This document shows positions 24,035-33,268 of a stretch of 64,000 nt of DNA, in pieces; the stretch's first letter is position 1, and each line of letters starts with the position of its first letter. A program made the position numbers and the translations under genes. Source of the stretch: Phycisphaerae bacterium (GTDB lineage Bacteria; Planctomycetota; Phycisphaerae; UBA1845; Fen-1342); the NCBI GenBank assembly GCA_028279405.1, contig JANQNU010000049.1:55485-119484 (forward strand). Reading direction: 5' to 3'. The notes beneath the pieces are model-generated. The model was given only the letters and a program-made list of their open reading frames with translations. It ran no database searches and was not told the origin of the DNA.

Positions 24035-25009
24035 ATGCAACCATCCCCATCCCGCGCGACGCTCGTCTCGCTTCTCGTACGGCTGACGGTCGGCGCGGTC
24101 GTCGTCGGGCTGCTGGTCGCCTACAGCATGTACTTCGCTGTCTCGGAAGGTCAGGCGGCAGTGGTTACGCGCCTTGGAAAGCCGATGCGTGAGATCACGA
24201 CGGCAGGCCCCTCGTGGAAGCTGCCGTGGCCGATCGAGGAAGTCCATCTGATCGACCGGCGCCAGCGGCTCTTCAACACGCCGTTCACTGCGACCTTCAC
24301 GCGTGACAAGAAGAACGTCATCCTGCTGACGTACGTCATCTGGGAAGTCGCACGACCCCTGGCGTTTCTACAAACGGCAGGCAGCGCTGCGATTGTCGAG
24401 CAGAAGCTTGACGGAATGGTCACGGCCGCCAAGAACTTCCACCTCGGCCGCCACGAGCTCTCCGCGTTGGTGTCGACGACGCCGGAAGAGATCGCGACCC
24501 ACGAGATCGAACATGCCATTCTCGCAGATGTTCAGCCGCTCGCCCTAGAGAAGTTCGGCGTTGCGGTCAAGCAGGTGGGTTTCAAGCGCATCGCGTTCCC
24601 CGCCGAGAACGTCACGGCGGTTCTGGCGCACATGCGTTCGGAGCGGCGTGCCGAAGCCGACCGGCTGCGGGCCGAGGGCGAGCGAGAGGCGCAGGAGATA
24701 CGCAACGCCGCGCTGGTGCGGGCGGCAGATATTCTGCGCAGCGGGCGCGAGGAGGCCGGGCGCCTCCGCGGCGCTGCGGAGAAGGAAGCTGCGGAGATCT
24801 ATGCAGCGGCACATCGCGCGTCGCCGGAGTTCTATCGGTTCTGGCGCTCGCTGGCCGCGATGAAGTCGGTACTCGGCGCCAAGTCGACCGTGATCCTCCG
24901 AACCGACCAGGGGTTTTTTGATGTGTTGACCGATCCTGCGCTGGATTCGGATCAGACAGTGCTTCCGCCGGAAGACCTGGCCCGTACGAACACGCAGAGC
25001 GAGTCATGA
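24035..25009 (+). CDS. HflC-like SPFH membrane protein
   Basis: About 324 residues. GTG 24032 and ATG 24035 are adjacent codons. GGAGG at 24023-24027 is better spaced for the ATG. A single membrane anchor (residues about 10-32, LVRLTVGAVVVGLLVAYSMYF) is followed by the SPFH core: VSEGQAAVVTRLGKPMREI, LPWPIEEVHLIDRRQRLF, and a long charged helix AEADRLRAEGEREAQEIRN. The C-terminal FYRFWRSLAAMKSVLG and STVILRTDQGFFDVL match HflC. HflC and HflK form large cage-like membrane assemblies that regulate FtsH. Here the partner may be the linked ATPase instead. Its stop overlaps the next start (ATGA). Confidence 0.9.
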   Translation: MQPSPSRATLVSLLVRLTVGAVVVGLLVAYSMYFAVSEGQAAVVTRLGKPMREITTAGPSWKLPWPIEEVHLIDRRQRLFNTPFTATFTRDKKNVILLTYVIWEVARPLAFLQTAGSAAIVEQKLDGMVTAAKNFHLGRHELSALVSTTPEEIATHEIEHAILADVQPLALEKFGVAVKQVGFKRIAFPAENVTAVLAHMRSERRAEADRLRAEGEREAQEIRNAALVRAADILRSGREEAGRLRGAAEKEAAEIYAAAHRASPEFYRFWRSLAAMKSVLGAKSTVILRTDQGFFDVLTDPALDSDQTVLPPEDLARTNTQSES

Positions 25010-26037
25010 CGAGCGCGACCACGTCCAACGCGCGGGGGTTGCTCGGAACGTTGACGTCGGCGTTCCGCATGGTTCGCTGGGTCGCGCTGCTGATGGTCGT
25101 CCTTTTTCTGTGTTCCGGGGTGACGACGATTCAGCCGGGCGAGATTGGCCTCGTCTTGCGCTGCGGTCGGCTGCACGGCATCAACCCGCAGGAGCAGATC
25201 AAGCAACCGGGTCTGCTGTTGACCCTACCCTACCCGATCGACCGCGTGATTCGCGTCCCGGTCAAGCAGGAAGGCGAGGTCCATGTCGATCGATTGTGGC
25301 AGCCGCTGGGCGGCGCGGTGAGCGAGGGGCAATCGATCGACCCGGTGGTTGAAGGCTATTGCCTGGCGGGCGATCAGAACATTCTCCAGGCGCGGCTGGT
25401 GGTCAAGTATCGGATCGCGGACCCGATCCGTTTCGTGCTGCACGTCACCGATCCGGAGGCGATCGTCGCCGATGTCGCGATGGCGGCTCTTACGCAGACT
25501 GTCAGCTCGTGGCGGGCAGATGACGCGCTCCGTTTGCAGGCGCAGGCAGGCGCGGAAGCTGCCATGGCCACGAACCGGAGCTTGAGCCGCACGGTCCATC
25601 ACGAAACCCAACGCCGACTGGACGCGCTCGAAGCGGGTATGCGCATCACGGCGCTCGAGTTCAAGGAGATCCAGCCGCCGCGGCACGTGGTGCGGGAGTT
25701 CCGCCGGGCCCAGAGCGCACGGATCGAGAAGGAGACCATGAAACGCGAGGCGGAGGGGTTCGCCTCACGCGAGCTTCCCAAGGCTCGTGCCGAGCGTGAT
25801 CGGCTTGTACAGGCGGCGCGTGCCGATGCCAGCCGACTACAGGCCCGCGCCGTGGAAGAAACGTCAGTCTTTAGTGAGTTGCTGGCCGAGTATCGTCGAA
25901 ACCCGGCCTTGGTTCGCGAGCGCTATTACCGGGAAGCGGTCGAGCACATTCTCGCCAACGTCGGCAGTCGCTACTTCGTTCCGCCGACGGTCGGTCCGGG
26001 GGACGTTCGCCTGCTTCTTGCGGAGGAAAGACGATGA
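25006..26037 (+). CDS. HflK-like SPFH membrane protein
   Basis: A 343-residue protein whose ATG overlaps the upstream TGA. The single membrane segment is at about 20-42 (FRMVRWVALLMVVLFLCSGV). The SPFH domain follows: TTIQPGEIGLVLRCGRLHG, PGLLLTLPYPIDRVIRVPVK, and EGYCLAGDQNILQARLVVKY, which is close to HflK. A long charged helix (KETMKREAEGFASRELPKAR) and YYREAVEHILANVGSRYFVP end the protein. Three different SPFH proteins in one operon is unusual, because most bacteria have one HflK-HflC pair. Its stop overlaps the start of the P-type ATPase gene (ATGA), so the four proteins are likely made together. Confidence 0.9.
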   Translation: MTSATTSNARGLLGTLTSAFRMVRWVALLMVVLFLCSGVTTIQPGEIGLVLRCGRLHGINPQEQIKQPGLLLTLPYPIDRVIRVPVKQEGEVHVDRLWQPLGGAVSEGQSIDPVVEGYCLAGDQNILQARLVVKYRIADPIRFVLHVTDPEAIVADVAMAALTQTVSSWRADDALRLQAQAGAEAAMATNRSLSRTVHHETQRRLDALEAGMRITALEFKEIQPPRHVVREFRRAQSARIEKETMKREAEGFASRELPKARAERDRLVQAARADASRLQARAVEETSVFSELLAEYRRNPALVRERYYREAVEHILANVGSRYFVPPTVGPGDVRLLLAEERR

Positions 26038-28049
26038 GCAGTATCAGCGCCTCCCCGGGCTTGCAGAACATCGAACGAACGCTGGAAGCGACGCTCACCG
26101 GTCGTGAGCGATTGACAATCGGACTCCGGCTTGGAATCGACATGCTGGCGTTGGGGCTGCTCGCGGTGGGCTGGCTCCAAAAGACGCTTGGCGACCCCCA
26201 ATTGGCGATCGTGGCCGAAACGGTCATTGCGATCGGTGCGGTGCTGGTGGCGACGCCGTTGTTCGTGACCGCACTGCATGGCCTGGTCACCCACGACCCG
26301 GACTCGTTCTCGGAGCAACTCGTCTCGCTGGCGATCATCGCGGCGATGGCCAGCGGAGAGTATGCCGCCGCGATTCTCGTCCCGGTCATCATGGACATCG
26401 GCCACTTCCTGGAAGAGCGCAGCGTCATGGGCGCGCAGACCGCGATCGATGGTCTGTCGAAACTCCACGCGCGTAGCGCCACCCGGCTCACACCGACCGG
26501 CGAAGAGCAAGTCGAGCCCGACGCGCTCCGAATAGACGACGTGGTGCTCGTCCGCCCTGGCGACATTCTGCCGGCGGACGGCGAGGTCGTCCGCGGGCAT
26601 TCGACCGTGGACCAATCGTCCATCACCGGCGAGTCCGTTCCTGAGGAGGCCCTGGTCGGCAGCCAGCTCTTTGCGGGCTCGGTGAATGTCAGCGGCGCGA
26701 TGGAGGTACGCGTGACGCGCGTCGGCGCGCAAACGGCCCTGGGGCGCGTACTGGCGCTGCTGCGCGATGCGGAGCAGTCAAAGGCACCGGTGATGAAGCT
26801 GCTCGAGCGCTATGCGGGCTACTACGTGCCCGTGGTCCTGATGGTGGCGGCAGCTACCCTGTTCTTCACGCGCGACATGTCGCGGGTCGTCGCGGTCCTG
26901 GTCGTCAGTTGTCCGTGTGCGTTCGTGCTGGCGGGGCCGTCAGCGATGGTCGCCGCGCTCGCAACCGCATCTCGACTGGGCATCCTGATCAAAAACACGA
27001 AGTTCCTCGAGTCGCTCGCGGACATCGATACCGTGGTTCTCGACAAAACGGGCACGGTCACGCTCGGGCACCTGAAGGTCACGCGTGTGCTGCCCGCTGC
27101 CGACGTTGCCGAGCGCGAACTGCTCCAGGCTGCCTCACGCTGCGCCGCGGGGTCGCGGCATCCGGTCTCCGCGGCGATTGTTCGCGCCGCCTGTGCGCGT
27201 GGCATCGACACATCCGAGCGGGCCGTCGACATTCGCGAGGTTCCCGGAAAAGGCGTGATCGCTCGCGATGGTCAGACGCAGGCATTGCTCGGACGCCGCG
27301 AGTGGCTCGTCGAACAGGACTTCGCGATCGCGGCCGACCCGCACGGGGACGGACCGGTGGCGTGGGTCGCGCGGGACGACAAGGTGCTGGGCGCCATCCT
27401 GCTGGAGGATCTGCCGCGACCCGAGGCGACGCGCGCCGTTGAGGATCTCCGTCTGCTCGGACCCGATCGTTTCATTCTCCTCACGGGTGACCGACGGCAG
27501 GTCGCGGAACGCGTCGCGTCCACACTGGGAATTGAGAACGTCGTCTCGGAGGTGCTGCCCGAACAGAAGCTCGACGTCGTGCGTGAGCAAGTCAGTGAAG
27601 GTCGCTCGGTGATGGTTGTCGGCGACGGCGTGAATGACGCGCTGGCGCTGGCCAGCGGCCATGTCGGCGTCGCGATGGGAGCGATGGGTTCGGACGTCGC
27701 ACTGAAGAGTGCCGACATCGCGTTGATGAACAACGACCTTCGCCGGCTGGCGCACAGCATCCAGCTCTCGCGTCAGACGCGGCGTGTCATCAACCAGAAC
27801 GTACTGATCGGCGCGGGATCCTCGATCCTGATGCTGGCACTGGCATCCGCCGGGCTGTTGCCCGCTCTGGCTGGCGCTGTGCTGCACAACTTCGGCACGG
27901 TATATGTCGTGATCAACAGTGCCCGGCTCCTGCGTTTCGGTAATGAACTGGAGTCGGGCACCGCGTCCGCCGTTCCCAATGACGACGATAGCCTCCATCG
28001 CACTGGCGCGCTACAGCAATCCGATCAGTCCGAGCTGGTGCATGTATAG
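26034..28049 (+). CDS. P1B-type heavy-metal-transporting ATPase
   Basis: A 671-residue protein with the P-type ATPase motifs in order: the actuator loop with TGESVPEEA, the membrane metal site CPC (C293-P294-C295 in VVSCPCAFVL), the phosphorylation site DKTGTVTLG (D337), the nucleotide-binding HP motif in SRHPVSAA, and GDGVNDALALA. The CPC and HP motifs place it in the P1B (copper, zinc, cadmium) group. There is no N-terminal metal-binding domain with CxxC. The specificity cannot be read from this alone. It follows three SPFH genes with ATGA overlap. A similar arrangement may exist in other bacteria, but I cannot confirm this here. The operon ends near 28049 with no clear terminator. Confidence 0.93.
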   Translation: MSSISASPGLQNIERTLEATLTGRERLTIGLRLGIDMLALGLLAVGWLQKTLGDPQLAIVAETVIAIGAVLVATPLFVTALHGLVTHDPDSFSEQLVSLAIIAAMASGEYAAAILVPVIMDIGHFLEERSVMGAQTAIDGLSKLHARSATRLTPTGEEQVEPDALRIDDVVLVRPGDILPADGEVVRGHSTVDQSSITGESVPEEALVGSQLFAGSVNVSGAMEVRVTRVGAQTALGRVLALLRDAEQSKAPVMKLLERYAGYYVPVVLMVAAATLFFTRDMSRVVAVLVVSCPCAFVLAGPSAMVAALATASRLGILIKNTKFLESLADIDTVVLDKTGTVTLGHLKVTRVLPAADVAERELLQAASRCAAGSRHPVSAAIVRAACARGIDTSERAVDIREVPGKGVIARDGQTQALLGRREWLVEQDFAIAADPHGDGPVAWVARDDKVLGAILLEDLPRPEATRAVEDLRLLGPDRFILLTGDRRQVAERVASTLGIENVVSEVLPEQKLDVVREQVSEGRSVMVVGDGVNDALALASGHVGVAMGAMGSDVALKSADIALMNNDLRRLAHSIQLSRQTRRVINQNVLIGAGSSILMLALASAGLLPALAGAVLHNFGTVYVVINSARLLRFGNELESGTASAVPNDDDSLHRTGALQQSDQSELVHV

Positions 28050-28129
28050 GAGCATCGGTTCTGCAACGAACCGAGCCGGGCGCCCCGCCTCGCCGGCCCG
28101 GCCGATTCTGAACCCGGTCGTCCTGTAGA

Positions 28130-30058
28130 CTAGCTGGGATTTCCGATGACGAAGGTAACGTCATCGATCCCGACCATCTGCGTCAGGTCGATATGGACCT
28201 CAAACGATGGTGTCGCGGCAAAGTCAAGCCGCACTTCGAACATGCCGCCTCCGGTTTTGTAGTTGGAAAGCGGGTCCGTCGTGGAAAGGTCGCGGTACTC
28301 GACGACGGCATCGCCGTTGCTTGGCAAGGTGATGTTGGTGCCGAGCTTCTCCCACGTTGAGGTATTCTGATTCTTGACAAAAATCTCCAGCGTCACGTCC
28401 GACGTGGCGCTCTTGAGAGCCCCCTCGAAATACACGCGTAACGCGTCTGCACCGGAGCTGTCGAACGCCGTCGTCGGATCATACTGTTGCGTGAAGACTG
28501 CCTGGTGCTCCAAACCGAGGAGAGCCGACTCGACAGTCCCATACGACCGGTCGGCCGACTGCATCGCATCTTTGTATTGGGCATTGGTCTGCGAGCCGGT
28601 GCCGTGGATCTTGGTTACTGAATTCAACGACACACCCCAGACCTGATCGATGGCGCTGGGCATTTCGTCCCAGGCATCATTCAAGTTGTTCACATAGATA
28701 CTCTCCGTTGAGTCATCCTCAGGTGTGCCGAAGAAAATTGCTTCGGGAACATTTCGGCTGCGCAACAGCGCAAACATTCGCCGGCAATCGTCTTTGTCGA
28801 ATGCGTACCCCAGGAACGGCCAGCCCGGGGATGGGATCCACGCCGCGATCTCGTCCTCATGCGTCCCGCCGCTGGGGAACGAGTGGATGATCGCGTCGAG
28901 ATTGATGCGCGCGTACCGTATCGCCACGTCCGCGTGCGTGTCCGGACTGGAAACAAGCGATGGGGCAACTTGATATAGAAATGGACTCTGCAAGGTCGCC
29001 GAGCCGGACCAATAGGTATCGAACAGATCACCGTTATTGTCGGCAAGGCCGTTCCGGTCCAGGAATACCCGTTTCGGTGTGCCTTGCCCATCGAGTCGCA
29101 GACTCAAACGGGTGTTGCCGACCTTGCAGCCGGTCCACGCGGTCTCGATCGGTTCGTACGCCGCTTCCGAAAGCGCCCCGTCCAAGGCTTGCCTGCTGAC
29201 ACCGATATACCACTCCGTCCAGTCGTGGTTCACGCTCGACTTCCAAGTATTCGCGCCAGTCTTGTCGGGAGAGTCCATAGGAATTGTTCCCGCCGTTTCA
29301 GCATCGTCATACAGGTCCTTCAACGTCTCGTTGGTGCTCCATCCACGAAGGAACTCCGCGTCCACGTGCCCGGAGTCCGACCGGTTGTCCGCGAGCATAT
29401 CGTGGAACATGTCTACCGATTCGCCAAAAAAAGGCTCGATCCCCTTCTCGACGTTGAAATGGAATCGGTGCGGTGAATCGACGCTGTCAATCGCTGCGAG
29501 CCTGTCATACTCGGTAATGAAGTCGTCTATCCATTCCTTGCCGCCATACAGCTTGCCGTTGTAGCTCGCGTTGGTGATTCCGTTCTCAAACCAGGGCGTC
29601 TTCCAATAGTGGTAGTCAGAATCCGGCGGGCTCGGCTCCGGCATCGAGTCGTCGGGATGGAACGAAAGCACTGGATGGAGCCAAGTCGTCAAACTCATCG
29701 AGGAAACCGGTGTCGTGGGATCGAACCCCAACCCATACCCTTCAAAGTAGATGCCGATCGGGCCGTTCTCCAGCCCGGCGGTCACTATGTCGTTAACAAG
29801 CTCGTCGGCAACATCCTCCGGCGATCGAGCCGCGATGCTACAGCCCATCGTCCACGGAATACACGTCAGTTCCTGACCATGGGTGTACACATGCATCATC
29901 CGCGCGATGTTGGCATGCGTGAAGATCGAACTCGGTGCAGTAAAGCGATCGGTTGCAACCCAGAATACCGGATTCGGCGGGTCGACCGCGAATCCGGCCG
30001 ACGGAAGCACCAGCGACAGTGCCAACGACGCCCCCATCCACTTGAAACATCGCTTCAT
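28130..30058 (-). CDS. Large secreted protein of unknown function
   Basis: A 642-residue protein. The ATG at 30058 follows GGAAGGAG at 7 bases, and an upstream frame to 30142 is unlikely. The signal peptide covers residues 1-21 (ending SAGFAVDPP). The rest is acidic and unrecognised. Landmarks are YFEGYGLGFDPTTPVSS, FHFNVEKGIEPFFGES, a mid section RRMFALLRSRNVPEAIFFG and a C-terminal beta-rich domain (GADALRVYFEGALK, VTLEIFVKNQNTSTWEKLG) that could be carbohydrate-binding. It may be a secreted glycoside hydrolase-like protein, but I see no catalytic motif that proves this. It is convergent with the P1B ATPase gene, 80 bp apart. Confidence 0.75.
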   Translation of the reverse strand: MKRCFKWMGASLALSLVLPSAGFAVDPPNPVFWVATDRFTAPSSIFTHANIARMMHVYTHGQELTCIPWTMGCSIAARSPEDVADELVNDIVTAGLENGPIGIYFEGYGLGFDPTTPVSSMSLTTWLHPVLSFHPDDSMPEPSPPDSDYHYWKTPWFENGITNASYNGKLYGGKEWIDDFITEYDRLAAIDSVDSPHRFHFNVEKGIEPFFGESVDMFHDMLADNRSDSGHVDAEFLRGWSTNETLKDLYDDAETAGTIPMDSPDKTGANTWKSSVNHDWTEWYIGVSRQALDGALSEAAYEPIETAWTGCKVGNTRLSLRLDGQGTPKRVFLDRNGLADNNGDLFDTYWSGSATLQSPFLYQVAPSLVSSPDTHADVAIRYARINLDAIIHSFPSGGTHEDEIAAWIPSPGWPFLGYAFDKDDCRRMFALLRSRNVPEAIFFGTPEDDSTESIYVNNLNDAWDEMPSAIDQVWGVSLNSVTKIHGTGSQTNAQYKDAMQSADRSYGTVESALLGLEHQAVFTQQYDPTTAFDSSGADALRVYFEGALKSATSDVTLEIFVKNQNTSTWEKLGTNITLPSNGDAVVEYRDLSTTDPLSNYKTGGGMFEVRLDFAATPSFEVHIDLTQMVGIDDVTFVIGNPS

Positions 30059-30440
30059 GATCGTACTCCTTCCGTTGAGACGTACCGACCGCGCCGAACG
30101 CGCGAGGGCGCGTCTTTCATGAACATCACTCAACGAACACAAACATCGATCAACGAAACAACTGAGCTATCGCGAGTTGGTTCCCTCCTCCCCTTGGAAC
30201 GTTCCAGAACAACCTACGAGCGCTATCGAAGATTCTGGACTTTCCAACCCCAATCGATGCTATTTCGCTTCTGGCCAGAGTCAAGCATCGTTTCGATCCA
30301 ACACCCGAATGGCCGGCGCCGTGAGCGCGGAATTGCCGCCGGTTCGTTCCAAGAGATAACTCCGGTGAAACTGTGCTCGGGCTCGAGCCTCGGGTCGATT
30401 GGCGTTGGTGCCGGAGGCGGCATGCGCTGCGTGCCAACGA
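30059..30440. other. Intergenic region without a recognised gene
   Basis: These 382 bp lie between two minus-strand genes. They include the ribosome site and presumed promoter of the secreted protein starting at 30058. The part near 30110-30260 is AT-richer than its surroundings. I see no convincing ORF, RNA gene or terminator. Confidence 0.5.
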
Positions 30441-31235
30441 TCAAGGGCGCGCTGACTCGCGCGCCGCTCGGCTGAACTCCGATAGAGACGACGGGCCGCA
30501 TAGGATCGCGAGCCCGTAGATCGCGACACACACCCCCGCCAACGCGCCACACGACTGCAACAGCGGATTGCCCATCGCGAGCGTCAGCCCGCACAGGGGC
30601 CAGATAAACAACATCGCGACCGCGATGAACTTTCGCGGTCGCGCAGTGCGATCATTCGCCCGCGGGCGAAGTAACTGCCAATGACGCTCGAGAGAAAAGA
30701 CCCCGATCGCGCCCGCCAGCCCGAACGGGGAAAAAAGCACGCCGGCTTGAAACGCCAGGTACGCGAGGGGGCTCCTCCATCCGATCGACGAGAGGATCAT
30801 CATCGCGATGCACCACACGCCTGCGACCGCCAATGCGGCACGGGCAACCCGTCGCGGGACAGTGAGCGGCTCCAACCCGCCTTCCCGTCGATCGCGAGAG
30901 GTAAGCAGCCACACGCCGAGGTACCCGGTAAGCAACAGGGACACACCCGCGCCGACAGTCCATACGCTCACGCGCACAAAAGACCCACCACCAATACTCT
31001 CACCCAAAAACCCTACCACCAACGCCGGCGTCATGATCATGCAGCCGATCACCAGCCGTTGCCCGATGACCAGGCGTCGCAGCCACGTCGGCGAAGCGAA
31101 CTCCAGCCCCCGTTGCAACGTGACGTGAATCTCCAGCCCGCATTCCGGGCAGTGCCCGGAGAACGGCTGCTCGAACAGGTCGTATCCGCAGCCGACACAT
31201 ACGATGTGCCGTCGAATCACCCGAACGGTACTCAC
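30441..31235 (-). CDS. Zinc-ribbon polytopic membrane protein
   Basis: About 264 residues. The chosen GTG at 31235 follows GGGAGGAG at 9 bases. An in-frame extension to 31277 is possible. The N-terminus carries the planctomycete zinc ribbon (CVGCGYDLFEQPF then CPECGLEIHV). At least six hydrophobic segments follow, beginning with LVIGCMIMTPALVVGFLG and VGAGVSLLLTGYLGVWLL. The ribbon should face the cytoplasm, with the rest in the membrane. The zinc-ribbon type is shared with the gene at 3162-3641. The function is unknown. The gene lies just downstream of a phosphotransferase gene on the same strand, 91 bp apart. Confidence 0.75.
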   Translation of the reverse strand: MSTVRVIRRHIVCVGCGYDLFEQPFSGHCPECGLEIHVTLQRGLEFASPTWLRRLVIGQRLVIGCMIMTPALVVGFLGESIGGGSFVRVSVWTVGAGVSLLLTGYLGVWLLTSRDRREGGLEPLTVPRRVARAALAVAGVWCIAMMILSSIGWRSPLAYLAFQAGVLFSPFGLAGAIGVFSLERHWQLLRPRANDRTARPRKFIAVAMLFIWPLCGLTLAMGNPLLQSCGALAGVCVAIYGLAILCGPSSLSEFSRAARESARP

Positions 31236-31326
31236 CGCAGCATTCTCCTCCCAGTTCCTCCGCAGCCTCCCGGTCACGCGACGATATGGTACCAGCCAGA
31301 TTCCAACCGCCGGTCGGCGATCGCGA

Positions 31327-32379
31327 TCACCCCCCTCCGGCGTCGCGCATCCAGCCGACCATCCGATCGGCGTTGTCCTGAATCCAACGCACCTTCCGCC
31401 GAACCATCTGGAGCACGCCGTAGCCCGGATGCATCCCGAACGAGCCGGTGACCGCGATCGGCACGACCGACTCAGCGATCAGCGCTTCGACCGCGAGCGC
31501 CGGCAAGGCATCGAGCTGCTCGTCCGACACCGCCACCCGCGACTGGTATCCCATCAGGAACCGGCGCATGCGGCTCTCGTCGAAAAACGCCGGCCACTCT
31601 TCCGGCGGCGCGTCTCCCCGCAAAATCGAGAACTGCAGCATGCCGTTCGCCAGATCGATGATCGCCGGCTGGATCCGCACGCAATCGAAATCGAGCACGA
31701 CCGCGACCTTCTGCCCCCCGAACAGCATGTTTCCAGGATGCCAGTCGCCGTGGATAAACGTCTCCGGCCATTGCGCAAAACCTGCGCGGTTCACGGCATC
31801 CCCGGCTTCCTCGTAACGCTCGTACAGCTCCTGCGTGAGCATCAGCAACTCGGTCTCATGACCGATGACCGAGTCGTGGCTCGAGACCGTGTTGGGGATG
31901 GTATTCAGTCCCTTGAGAATCTTGCCGCGATCGTGGTAGCTGACACGACGGGTGGTTGTGTCCCACTCGAAGGTCGAAACGCGGGCGTGATAACGCCCCA
32001 GCGTCCGGCCCGCGTGCTGCGTCTCGCCAAGACCGCTATCGTAGCGTTCCGCGCGCACGTACGTGAAGAGCTCGTAGGTCCGCCCGTCAAGCCGCAACAG
32101 CGTCTCGTCTTCAGTGGTCGTGATCAGCTTGGGTACCGGAAACCCGGTCGCTTGCAGGTGATCGAGCAGCGCGTGGGTGAAGGCCACCTGCTGAGGATCA
32201 TCACGATCGACCGCGCGGCGCTTCAGCAGAAACGACCCGCGCTCCGACTGGAGAAACACCTTCGGCGATCGCCGCGATCCGCGCGGATAGTCTTTGGCAG
32301 TCCCCAGCTTTCCCAGCGCATAGTGCTGCAGGACTTCGCGCAGTTCCTCAGGTGTAAAGCGTTGTCGCGCCTCGCTCAT
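31327..32379 (-). CDS. APH-fold phosphotransferase
   Basis: A 350-residue cytosolic protein. The ATG at 32379 follows GGGAG, and the frame continues upstream to 32463 without support. The aminoglycoside-phosphotransferase/homoserine-kinase fold is shown by SFLLKRRAVDRDD (the ATP-binding lysine), the Brenner motif FIHGDWHPGNMLF with catalytic Asp and Asn, and VVLDFDCVRIQPAIID with the metal-binding aspartate. An insertion near LFTYVRAERYDS resembles CotS/TheA-type kinases. Its substrate is not clear. Candidates are a sugar, an amino-alcohol or a protein. It is divergent from the small HExxH protein at 32577. Confidence 0.88.
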   Translation of the reverse strand: MSEARQRFTPEELREVLQHYALGKLGTAKDYPRGSRRSPKVFLQSERGSFLLKRRAVDRDDPQQVAFTHALLDHLQATGFPVPKLITTTEDETLLRLDGRTYELFTYVRAERYDSGLGETQHAGRTLGRYHARVSTFEWDTTTRRVSYHDRGKILKGLNTIPNTVSSHDSVIGHETELLMLTQELYERYEEAGDAVNRAGFAQWPETFIHGDWHPGNMLFGGQKVAVVLDFDCVRIQPAIIDLANGMLQFSILRGDAPPEEWPAFFDESRMRRFLMGYQSRVAVSDEQLDALPALAVEALIAESVVPIAVTGSFGMHPGYGVLQMVRRKVRWIQDNADRMVGWMRDAGGG

Positions 32380-32576
32380 CGCAGACTCCCGGGCAAGGGA
32401 CGCGCGGCCGGCCCGCCGCCGATCCACTTGCGGCCTATCGTAACCGCCGATCGGCCTCCGCACCGTATACGCGGGCTAAAGCCGGAATCCGGAATTCGGG
32501 AGCGGGCAAGTGCTTGCGAATCGGTGCCAGATCGACTCTGATCCAGGGGAAGGAGTACGCTCAACGGAGGTCGAAA

Positions 32577-33164
32577 ATGGATTTTCGCAACTCCACCCAG
32601 CTCGACAGCACGCGCTTGCATGCGCTGCTGTTGCGATACACCGTCGTCTGGCCACATGACCCACTGCGCGTGCGCGTGCGTTATAGCCGCGGTGCGGAAT
32701 TCTCGGGAACGTGTTACTACCAGGACGCCCGGATCTACGTCAACCTGGGACGCAACAACCGCTACCCGTACGCGCTGGGGACCAATCTGGCGCGCTGCCG
32801 AACGGACCGCGGCGGCTGGTCGCGCGAGATCTACTCCGTCCGCCTTCGGGATGCATACCAGCTGGTTCTGTTCATCTATTTGCACGAACTGTACCACTAC
32901 CTCATCTATCGGGCGGGTCGTTGCCCGCGCCAGAAGGAGGGAATGTGCGATCGTTTTGCTGCCCGGGTCCTGGTGGACGATTTCGCGGCACCGGTGACCG
33001 ATGGCCGCGGCCGGGAAGTGCCGCGCTTGGCATGGGATTTCCAGGACCTGCATCGATTCGTCGCCGCCGCCCGCCTGCGGCCCTGGCGGCCCCCAGGCCC
33101 GCGCAACCCTCAAGCGGTTGCGGGGCGGGAACGAGGCCGCAGTACCCTCGGCCCCAAGGGCTGA
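32577..33164 (+). CDS. Small SprT-like HExxH metalloprotein
   Basis: A 195-residue protein whose ATG at 32577 follows GGAGG. The frame extends back to 32514 but the ribosome site decides the start. It has no signal peptide. The zinc-binding motif HELYH is in FIYLHELYHYLIYRAG (about residues 103-118), followed by PRQKEGMCDRFAARVLVDD, where a glutamate or aspartate could be the third ligand. The N-terminal half is a mixed alpha/beta region, YTVVWPHDPLRVRVRYSRG, and the C-terminus is Arg/Pro-rich. It resembles small planctomycete SprT-like predicted proteases, but I cannot assign a substrate. It is probably cytoplasmic. Confidence 0.7.
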   Translation: MDFRNSTQLDSTRLHALLLRYTVVWPHDPLRVRVRYSRGAEFSGTCYYQDARIYVNLGRNNRYPYALGTNLARCRTDRGGWSREIYSVRLRDAYQLVLFIYLHELYHYLIYRAGRCPRQKEGMCDRFAARVLVDDFAAPVTDGRGREVPRLAWDFQDLHRFVAAARLRPWRPPGPRNPQAVAGRERGRSTLGPKG

Positions 33165-33268
33165 TGGGTCGCCCCGCTCGCGAGGCCCGGCCCAGAGCCT
33201 TGCGGACGGGACGCGTATCGCTTGAAATGCGGATCTGATAGTGGAATCCGAGAGGAAGGTCAGAAACG

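Noticed and set aside
26034..26200. Metal-binding (CxxC) domain at the ATPase N-terminus
   Set aside because: No CxxC or GMTCxxC motif is found in the first 150 residues.
30446..30465. Perfect 7-bp hairpin GGCGCGC/GCGCGCC
   Set aside because: It lies inside the 3' end of the zinc-ribbon membrane gene and has no T-run, so it is not a good terminator.
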